Shown piece after piece: positions 1 through 5,198 of a DNA stretch of 5,198 bases; within the stretch, counting starts at the first letter, position 1, and every line of letters begins with the position of its first letter. The notes under the pieces were generated by a model. It made no database searches, was not told the DNA's origin, and was given only the letters and a program-made list of their open reading frames with translations. A program made the translations under genes and the position numbers. This DNA is from an archaeon (GTDB lineage Archaea > Aenigmatarchaeota > Aenigmatarchaeia > GW2011-AR5 > GCA-2688965), in assembly GCA_002688965.1 (NCBI GenBank), contig NZEE01000038.1, positions 1 through 5,198 on the forward strand. Reading direction: 5' to 3'.

Positions 1-1
1 T

Positions 2-139
2 GCTAAAGAAGCTGCGGGACCAAAAAATTATACTCATTTATTCAGTATGGGTGGCAAAAAATATGGTGAACTAAAGGGTAAGTGGAATCCTAAAGAGACT
101 CTACATGGAGGAAGAATGGGTGGATGGAAACCTTATTAA
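2..139 (+). CDS. C-terminal end of an unidentified phage protein (partial)
   Basis: The frame is open from the left edge of the window and gives 45 residues before TAA, so only the C-terminus of this gene is present. The visible tail is basic and rich in glycine, lysine and aromatic residues, with a GGKKYGELKGKW stretch, and it ends HGGRMGGWKPY. No domain can be recognised. The TAA at 137-139 is followed in frame by TAA and TAG, giving three tandem stops. The next gene begins 37 bases downstream on the same strand, so the two probably share a transcript. A small virion or connector protein would fit the context, but that is inferred only from the neighbours. The same-strand layout and coding-like composition make a real gene likely; its function is unknown. 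Confidence 0.75.
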   Translation, partial: AKEAAGPKNYTHLFSMGGKKYGELKGKWNPKETLHGGRMGGWKPY

Positions 140-176
140 TAATAGCATGAATCAATTTAAAGTGAGAAGTTAAATT

Positions 177-1571
177 ATGGCTACATGTCAAGGAACTTAT
201 GGGGAAGGATGGAGTGGAAAATATCCAGATTGCCAGTATAGTCCACATGATTCACGGGTAATGTCATCAGATCAGAGAGGATTGATGTACGGAGATGAAC
301 GATGGTGGTCTGGTAAAGACGAACAAGGGAAAGACTTTCATGGTAGAGTAGATTATCTTGATTTTGGAGAGGATTTTAAGGGCACAACATTAGAGGGACT
401 TCGTGGGGATGAGTGGAAACAATATTTTGATCCATATGATGTTACTGCGGAGGTAAGGGCTAAAGAACAAACGGGTATTAATATTGGTCAGTTGGAGAAG
501 GATTGGGCATTAGAGGCTAGTCAAAATCTTGAAGACTGGCAATTTGCACAGGAAGACTATGCAAGACAGGGTAGGGATGAAATGAGTTTATGGGATGTAA
601 CTCGTGGTGACCTTGAAGCACAAATTGAAGAATCTCAAACTTTATGGGGTATGCAGAAAGGTGAACTTGAGAGACAGCAGGAATCAAAAGCAAGACAACA
701 AACTGAAGCTCAGACTGGATTTGGTATTGGAGAAGCTGGTAGAGGGCGTAGAACTCAGGAAGCAAGAGCAACTACTGGTTTAGAAATGTCTGAAATGGGA
801 GCTCAGGCACGTACTGCACTTCAACAAGCTAAACGCCAAGGAAAAGCTGCAAGAAAAAAATCTGGCCTTGCATTTTCTGGAACAGCTGCAGGTATGGAAA
901 GAGAAGCCAGAGGAGCTACGGAAGGTGCTTATCAAAGAGGTATGCGAGGAGGAAGAACAAGATTAGGGGCGGCATTGGGTGGTATAGGACAAGAGAGAGT
1001 AGAAAGTAAGGAAGCATTATCACAGACATTAGCTGGGTTAACTAGTGATATAGAAGGACTAGGGTTTCAAATAACAGAAGGTGCTGAGATAGCAGGACAA
1101 GCACAAGCTCAGTTAGGAAGAGATATAGGAGAAGAGCGAACAAAATTTGAAATAGAATTAGGAGATTTAGGATATACACTAGATGATAGTGGAAATTTGG
1201 TTTCAACTGGATTAGGAGATTTAGGTACTCAGCAAAATATTTATACACAAGCTATGGAGACTGGTGTACATGATTTACAGCAAGATATAATTGATCAGGG
1301 ACAGGTATTAAAAGATAAAACTTGGAACTTGAGAGATTCATGGGTGGATCAAATGGAATCTCAGAAAGCGAGCTTACTTGCACCTGATTCTGATGTTTGG
1401 CTACCAGAAGGAACAACGTATAAAGATTGGTATTATGATCCAGAAGGTGGAGGTAATATTAAATGGAATTATGGACCTAGTTTTGATCATGAGGGAAATT
1501 GTATTGCTAATTGCCTCTTTGAAGGCGTGACATATGAGACACGGGCTCAGTGGGATGCGCAGAGGTCGTAA
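177..1571 (+). CDS. Putative virion protein with 18-residue helical repeats (tape-measure-like or internal core protein)
   Basis: This 464-residue protein is not recognised by clear homology. Residues 1-90 are rich in Trp, Tyr, Gly and Asp. Residues 103-174 form four 18-residue units with Trp at 110, 121, 139 and 157. Residues 180-290 are Gly/Ala/Arg-rich and include SGLAFSGT at 229-236. Residues 295-402 form six 18-residue units, each starting with Leu. Residues 403-464 are again aromatic-rich. The only cysteines are C4, C19, C442 and C446. No signal peptide, long hydrophobic segment or enzyme motif is visible. The start is fixed by an in-frame TAA at 171-173 and a weak GAGAAG ribosome site at 164-169. 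Trp spaced 11 and 18 residues apart is reported for some siphophage tape measure proteins. An SG...SG motif in a helical protein recalls T7 gp14-type internal proteins. Either role would lie inside the virion; the choice between them is open. Confidence 0.9.
   Translation: MATCQGTYGEGWSGKYPDCQYSPHDSRVMSSDQRGLMYGDERWWSGKDEQGKDFHGRVDYLDFGEDFKGTTLEGLRGDEWKQYFDPYDVTAEVRAKEQTGINIGQLEKDWALEASQNLEDWQFAQEDYARQGRDEMSLWDVTRGDLEAQIEESQTLWGMQKGELERQQESKARQQTEAQTGFGIGEAGRGRRTQEARATTGLEMSEMGAQARTALQQAKRQGKAARKKSGLAFSGTAAGMEREARGATEGAYQRGMRGGRTRLGAALGGIGQERVESKEALSQTLAGLTSDIEGLGFQITEGAEIAGQAQAQLGRDIGEERTKFEIELGDLGYTLDDSGNLVSTGLGDLGTQQNIYTQAMETGVHDLQQDIIDQGQVLKDKTWNLRDSWVDQMESQKASLLAPDSDVWLPEGTTYKDWYYDPEGGGNIKWNYGPSFDHEGNCIANCLFEGVTYETRAQWDAQRS
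483..698 (+). repeat. Four 18-residue protein repeat units, Trp-marked (residues 103-174)
   Basis: The units begin at residues 103, 121, 139 and 157, the last three with Trp. Position 7 is D, D, D, E and position 8 is W, Y, L, L. Position 11 is E, Q, Q, Q. The third and fourth units align best, following the pattern LW-x3-[RK]-G-[DE]-LE-x-Q with Leu just before the Trp. Eighteen residues equal five turns of an alpha-helix, so the Trp side chains would line up on one face. The repeat is visible in the protein only; the DNA copies have diverged. Confidence 0.7.
1059..1382 (+). repeat. Six 18-residue protein repeat units, Leu-marked (residues 295-402)
   Basis: Leucine occurs exactly every 18 residues at 295, 313, 331, 349, 367 and 385. 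It is followed by Gly in the first four units, then Gln and Arg. Position 5 is usually hydrophobic (I, I, L, Q, I, W). Position 18 is Q, D, D, D, N, A, so unit junctions read GD-LG, GD-LG, HD-LQ and WN-LR. The units have no insertions. The phase differs from the Trp-marked block upstream, and the stretch between the two blocks is not a whole number of units. This fits a long regular helix or coiled coil. Confidence 0.7.
1157..1225 (+). repeat. Perfect 15-base direct repeat, copies 54 bases apart
   Basis: ATTAGGAGATTTAGG occurs at 1157-1171 and again at 1211-1225. The 54-base offset is exactly one 18-codon unit, and both copies encode LGDLG in the same frame (residues 328-332 and 346-350). This is the best-preserved nucleotide trace of the protein repeat. 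Confidence 0.8.
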
Positions 1572-1596
1572 ATAATCTACAACGTAAACTTATATA

Positions 1597-1764
1597 ATGA
1601 ATAAAGGATTAGGAGATACAGTATCACATGTTATCAAGAAGGTTTCTGGTGGTAGAATTAAAGAATGTGGTGGATGTAGTAAGAGACGTGACTGGCTTAA
1701 TAATAAGTTCAGGTATAAAGCTTTGAAAGCAATTGATAAGATACAAAATAGGAGTGTAAGATAA
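1597..1764 (+). CDS. 55-residue CGGC-motif phage mini-protein
   Basis: The 55-residue product begins MNKGLGDTVSHVIKKVSGG, has CGGC at residues 24-27, then KRRDWLNNKF and a basic tail. A GLGD-type start, a CxxC or CxC centre and a following KR...LN...F segment match, from memory, a family of small hypothetical proteins common in marine phages, including those of Bacteroidota. No function is known to me. The CxxC pair could bind a metal (perhaps as a dimer, since two cysteines alone are few) or be redox-active. The start is the only ATG after an in-frame stop at 1585-1587; no good ribosome site precedes it, which suggests coupling to the gene ending 25 bases upstream. Its TAA overlaps the next ATG by one base (TAATG). 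Its place between two large virion-like genes suggests a virion or assembly role. Confidence 0.82.
   Translation: MNKGLGDTVSHVIKKVSGGRIKECGGCSKRRDWLNNKFRYKALKAIDKIQNRSVR
1750..1754 (+). promoter_or_regulatory. Ribosome binding site for the 910-residue protein gene
   Basis: AGGAG lies nine bases before the ATG at 1764, inside the last codons of the 55-residue protein gene. It is the strongest Shine-Dalgarno match before any start in the window and confirms this ATG as the start of the large gene. Confidence 0.75.
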
Positions 1765-4496
1765 TGCCTAGATGGACACCAAGACAGCCAAGATTAGATT
1801 ACGGTCCTGAAGATACGATGTTGGAGTTGTCAGGTTTAATTCTTCAATTTGCACTCAATGCAGCAGATAAGAGGGAAAGAAGAGAATTGGCTGAGCTTAA
1901 TATTATGTCTAGGGTTACTGAAAACAGACTTAATCGTGCTGATAGGAAGTATGATGCTTTATATACAGAAGTCGAGACCCTTCAAGATACTTATACGGAA
2001 ACTACAGGTGAGTTATATGCATTAAATGAGCTTAATACTACAGTACTGGCGGGGGAGATATCAAAAGATGTAAATGAAGGACCATTGCAACAATTAAATA
2101 AAGAGTTAGAATCTACACAGGGGGATATACTAAACTTAAGATCTCACAAAGCTGAAATTAATCGAAGGATGGGTTTAGCTAAAACAGCTCAGGATTATTA
2201 TACAGGAGTAGGTCATGACTGGAAAGGAGGAACAGATCCTACTGGATGGGACTTGAAAGACTTTGAAGATAATTGGGACAAGTATGTAAAAGAATATGCA
2301 CCTGAATTAGAGGGTGTTCAGGCTGAGCCATTTATGATTGGTGCAAGAAAGAAGCAAGAAGCATTACTACCTATAAATATGTTAATTATGAATCAGGTAA
2401 TAGATGAAGCTTCGACTGCAAAGATAGAACAATCATCAAAGGCATTAAAGTTTGAGGAATATCAATGGGATGTAGTAGAAGATATGATAGATGAAAGAGA
2501 TACTGCTATGCATATGAAGATGATATCACCAGCTAGACAGTCTTCTATGAACATGCAAGCAGTGGGGGGTGTTATAAACTCACAAAAGATACTTACTGAT
2601 TTAGTAGATAGTAAAGCAAGTCAAGATGAGATAGATATTGCAACGCAGAATATTGATAAAGGATATATAAATGTAGGTGCTATGATTACAGGGATGTATG
2701 GGGAAGATGAGGATACTATAAATCAGAATTTTATGATGGGTAAGGCTATAGTAGATGGTAATAGTAGATACATAGATGCAGATAATTCAACAGAGGATTT
2801 ATCTTCTACTGATTTTATTGGATGGGCAGAAGCGATGGAAGATGTATTCTATGCATCAAGCGGCATGGAGGCACACTTTCAAGAAATGATAAATAATGCT
2901 CCTGATGAGGAACAGAAACAGTTACTAATGCAGGAACGTCAACAGTATAGATTTGGTGTATCGCAAGTATTGGGGATGGACTATCAAAGGTTCCATGAAT
3001 CTTTTTATCCTGTAATTCATACTGGAATGGAAAGTCAAAGACAAGATAGAAATAGATTAATATTAAGGGGAATGGGTAATGCTGTAAATACTGGAGTTGC
3101 TGATCCTGACGCACCTGTTAATCAATCATTGAATCTATTGAAGTCATATGATCAAGAGGAAGAATTAAAAACTCATTGGGATGAGATGCCTGAAGAAGAT
3201 AAGAAACAATTATATAATAATGATTTTCAAAATTATGTAAAAGATTACACAACAAAGGCTAATATAATCCCTTCATGGGGGTTGCCTGCTGTTACTGATG
3301 ATGAAGATGTTATTCCTGATACTGAGGTTGATACATCATATGGTCCTCAACTTAGACCTCCAAGTGATATTGAAGAAGAGCATGAAGAAAAACTACAGAC
3401 TGTAGCTACTGAAGCAGAATCAATAATGGCTATTACAGATTATAATGATATACCTGCTGAACATAAAAGTATAGCAACAATAATGAGTGCTAATGCCAGG
3501 AATAAAGAATTACTAGAGTCAGGTCCTGTTCATCCTGATAGATTTGAAGCAGTAGGGATGGTGGGAGGAGCAGTAAGAAGTTCACGTTCTCCTGTATATA
3601 AGTCTCATGAGGAAATGCAGTCAGAGTTGAATTATGGTAAGGCAACTATGCTTGCAAAGAAATTTGGAGAAGCATTAGATGTTCCTCTTACTCAAGCAGG
3701 AAAAATGAATTTAACTCCTTTAACTCAGGATCAGAGATATGAAATATGGGATAAAGCATCTGCAAAAGCTGAGGATATTTATCAGAAGATGCTGACATTA
3801 GGAATGACAAGAGATGAAACATTTGATCTTGTAAAGAAGTATCTTTCGGAATCTCAGTGGAGCTTAAACGACTGGGTACTTGTAGAAGATAAAATATATA
3901 ATAAAAGAGATAAAAGAAGATACAATATAGATGAGTATCCAGTTACATATGCAGGTATGGATAAAGATGATCCTAACTATCAAGCAGCTTTAAATGCAGC
4001 GGAAAAATTTGTTTCTGAGTTTGGTAGGGAAGGAGGTAGAAATTTTGCTAGGTCTCTTACTCCTGAAATGCTTGAAGAGATAAGAGTTAATGATCCAGAA
4101 GGATGGTGGACTGGAACATGGATAGATGATCTTAGCAATCTTCTTAAAAGTACATCAAAGATAGATAGAAATACACAACCCGCTATAAATGCTCTTGCTC
4201 TATTTGGCGAAGATGAAGAAACACTTGAGGGAGTAGCCCCACGTATGGTAGGTGGAAAAGGTGGTTATGGAACAATGGATGCTACATCATTGACTGAACC
4301 AGATGTTACTATGTATGATATCGAGCATCAACCAGTTTACTGGACAGGTGAAAATCGTGGTGACCCTTTTCATGAATTTGATCCCAGAACTCCTGCAGAA
4401 AAAGGATTACATATGGGGAAGGCTGATTATGAACTATATAAAGATGGTTTAGATCTACTAATGGGAAGAGGATTTAGAAAAGGTATTGATTACTAA
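1764..4496 (+). CDS. Large cysteine-free helical protein, putative virion or ejection protein
   Basis: This 910-residue protein has no domain I recognise. After a short basic start (MPRWTPRQPRLDYG), residues of about 30-150 are charged and helical with coiled-coil character. Residues of about 150-500 are mixed helical and rich in Met, Gln, Asp and Glu. Residues 503-543 form an acidic, proline-containing linker (IPSWGLPAVTDDEDVIPDTE and on to about EEHEEK). Residues of about 545-910 make a second region with a WWTGTW cluster at 781-786, then a Gly-rich stretch and a basic end. No cysteine occurs anywhere. There is no signal peptide, membrane helix or catalytic motif. The start is supported by AGGAG nine bases upstream and by overlap with the previous stop. 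Size and position recall T7 gp15-type internal proteins, but a tail structural protein is equally possible. The coding call is firm; the role is inferred from context. Confidence 0.93.
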   Translation: MPRWTPRQPRLDYGPEDTMLELSGLILQFALNAADKRERRELAELNIMSRVTENRLNRADRKYDALYTEVETLQDTYTETTGELYALNELNTTVLAGEISKDVNEGPLQQLNKELESTQGDILNLRSHKAEINRRMGLAKTAQDYYTGVGHDWKGGTDPTGWDLKDFEDNWDKYVKEYAPELEGVQAEPFMIGARKKQEALLPINMLIMNQVIDEASTAKIEQSSKALKFEEYQWDVVEDMIDERDTAMHMKMISPARQSSMNMQAVGGVINSQKILTDLVDSKASQDEIDIATQNIDKGYINVGAMITGMYGEDEDTINQNFMMGKAIVDGNSRYIDADNSTEDLSSTDFIGWAEAMEDVFYASSGMEAHFQEMINNAPDEEQKQLLMQERQQYRFGVSQVLGMDYQRFHESFYPVIHTGMESQRQDRNRLILRGMGNAVNTGVADPDAPVNQSLNLLKSYDQEEELKTHWDEMPEEDKKQLYNNDFQNYVKDYTTKANIIPSWGLPAVTDDEDVIPDTEVDTSYGPQLRPPSDIEEEHEEKLQTVATEAESIMAITDYNDIPAEHKSIATIMSANARNKELLESGPVHPDRFEAVGMVGGAVRSSRSPVYKSHEEMQSELNYGKATMLAKKFGEALDVPLTQAGKMNLTPLTQDQRYEIWDKASAKAEDIYQKMLTLGMTRDETFDLVKKYLSESQWSLNDWVLVEDKIYNKRDKRRYNIDEYPVTYAGMDKDDPNYQAALNAAEKFVSEFGREGGRNFARSLTPEMLEEIRVNDPEGWWTGTWIDDLSNLLKSTSKIDRNTQPAINALALFGEDEETLEGVAPRMVGGKGGYGTMDATSLTEPDVTMYDIEHQPVYWTGENRGDPFHEFDPRTPAEKGLHMGKADYELYKDGLDLLMGRGFRKGIDY

Positions 4497-4498
4497 CA

Positions 4499-5198
4499 GT
4501 GCCAAGATATAATAATTATGAAGACTGGCTGCAAAATTGGCAGTCTAAAGTTGCTGCTCAAAGAAGACGTACAGGAGCTCCAGATCCGATAAAGATTACG
4601 CCCCCTACTAGTGGGCTTGATTATCCTTTAAGAAAAGTACAAGAACCTGAAACTCCTCCTGAACCATCACCAATGGATCAGAATGCTTTATATGATTTCG
4701 TAGGTAATGCATTGTGGGGATTCGGTGAAACATATATGGTTCCAACAGTTGCTGATATAGCTATGGGGGGTAAGATATCACAAGCAGTAGGCTCTCAGCC
4801 TTGGAAAGATGAATCATGGGCAGGAAGAGCTGGCTATATGCTTGGTACTGCTGGTGGTGTTCTTACTGGTATAGGCTTAGTGGGGAAAGGATTACAGTTA
4901 CTTTCTAAAACAGCAGGTGCAGGAGGAAAAGCTGCAGCAAAAAATATAGCAAAGAGCAGCTTAAATGTTACTGATGATATAGCTAAAAATTTAGTTAATA
5001 CATCTCGAACTATACTTGAGAATGAAACAAAAGATGCAGTAGGTAGATTAAGTTTTAGACATAGATTAGGGAGGTTTGGAGTATCAGGTGCTAAGTCACG
5101 TCTTAAGCGTAATCCTCTTGCAGATGATGGAATTTTAACTGGTATGCAGGAAGGCCTAGAAAAAGAGGTGATGGAACAATTAGGTAGACGTGCAGGGG
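4499..5198 (+). CDS. N-terminal part of a putative ejection or internal virion protein with a glycine-rich hydrophobic segment (partial)
   Basis: An open frame runs from GTG at 4499 to the end of the window, giving 233 complete codons; the C-terminus is missing. The N-terminus starts MPRYNNYEDWLQNW, followed by a basic patch with RRR at 22-24 and a proline-rich stretch at about 28-58. Residues 63-90 (NALWGFGETY region) and 109-135 (GYMLGTAGGVLTGIGLVGKG) are hydrophobic and Gly-rich, which would suit a helix that inserts into or packs against a membrane. An Ala/Lys-rich helical stretch and a basic region follow. There are no cysteines. GTG is the only plausible start after the in-frame TGA at 4487-4489; the next ATG in frame is codon 59. 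It lies two bases after the previous stop with no good ribosome site, so translational coupling is likely. T7 gp16-type ejection proteins are large and come last in their cassette, which would fit; any enzyme domain would lie outside the window. Confidence 0.9.
   Translation, partial: MPRYNNYEDWLQNWQSKVAAQRRRTGAPDPIKITPPTSGLDYPLRKVQEPETPPEPSPMDQNALYDFVGNALWGFGETYMVPTVADIAMGGKISQAVGSQPWKDESWAGRAGYMLGTAGGVLTGIGLVGKGLQLLSKTAGAGGKAAAKNIAKSSLNVTDDIAKNLVNTSRTILENETKDAVGRLSFRHRLGRFGVSGAKSRLKRNPLADDGILTGMQEGLEKEVMEQLGRRAG

Noticed and set aside
147..173. ATG-started 8-codon frame (MNQFKVRS) before the 464-residue gene
   Set aside because: It is too short to support as a leader peptide and lacks a ribosome site. 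Its stop only helps fix the downstream start.
602..612. TCGTGGTGACC, which also occurs near position 4356
   Set aside because: The two 11-base copies lie in different genes and code different residues (different frame use), with no similarity around them, so chance is the simplest explanation.
517..771. Open frame of 84 codons on the minus strand
   Set aside because: It lies wholly inside the 464-residue gene opposite its helical repeats, has a leucine-rich product typical of the reverse of Gln/Glu-rich coding DNA, and has no ribosome site or neighbours on that strand.
1042..1248. Open frame of 68 codons on the minus strand, very leucine-rich and membrane-like
   Set aside because: The apparent membrane character comes from reading the opposite strand of the purine-rich 18-residue repeat block. 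It is a shadow frame.
1593..1598. TATAAT resembling a -10 promoter box
   Set aside because: It overlaps the ATG of the 55-residue gene, has no matching -35, and is expected by chance in such AT-rich DNA.
2815..3114. Open frame of 99 codons on the minus strand
   Set aside because: It is entirely inside the well-supported 910-residue gene and has no sign of its own expression.
4601..4615. Imperfect palindrome around ACTAGT, a possible hairpin
   Set aside because: It lies early in a coding frame, its stem is short and contains a mismatch, and no T-run follows, so it is not a terminator.

Overview
The window looks like a segment of a tailed double-stranded DNA virus (Caudoviricetes), probably an uncultivated, AT-rich phage from a marine or other aquatic setting. 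This rests on three things. Genes are packed on one strand with gaps of 37 bases or fewer. The proteins are large, helical, low in cysteine and lack enzyme motifs. A 55-residue CGGC mini-protein resembles small hypothetical proteins I recall from marine phage genomes. No hallmark gene (terminase, portal, major capsid, polymerase) is visible, so the host and phage group cannot be fixed. All four visible stop codons are TAA and the coding strand is visibly purine-rich, with C the rarest base.

Layout, all on the + strand: (1) 2-139, the last 45 codons of an unidentified gene, ending in three tandem stops. (2) 177-1571, a 464-residue protein built from 18-residue helical repeats around a glycine/arginine-rich centre, with an aromatic-rich region at each end. 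(3) 1597-1764, a 55-residue protein with a CGGC motif. (4) 1764-4496, a 910-residue cysteine-free protein with a long N-terminal coiled-coil-like region and an acidic, proline-rich linker near the middle. (5) 4499-5198, the first 233 codons of a further protein that starts with GTG and carries a glycine-rich hydrophobic segment; it runs off the window. The stop of gene 3 overlaps the start of gene 4, and gene 5 starts two bases after gene 4 stops, so genes 2-5 are very likely one transcript. I see no promoter, terminator, tRNA, CRISPR array or mobile element.

How they may work together (inference): the series of helical protein, large helical protein and hydrophobic-segment protein recalls the internal core or ejection-protein cassette of podoviruses (T7 gp14-gp15-gp16). 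The Trp spacing of 11, 18 and 18 residues in the 464-residue protein instead recalls some siphophage tape measure proteins. Both readings place the module inside the virion, in the DNA-delivery machinery. I could not identify any of these proteins by clear homology. The most notable observation is the 18-residue periodicity, which appears in two separate blocks of the 464-residue protein.
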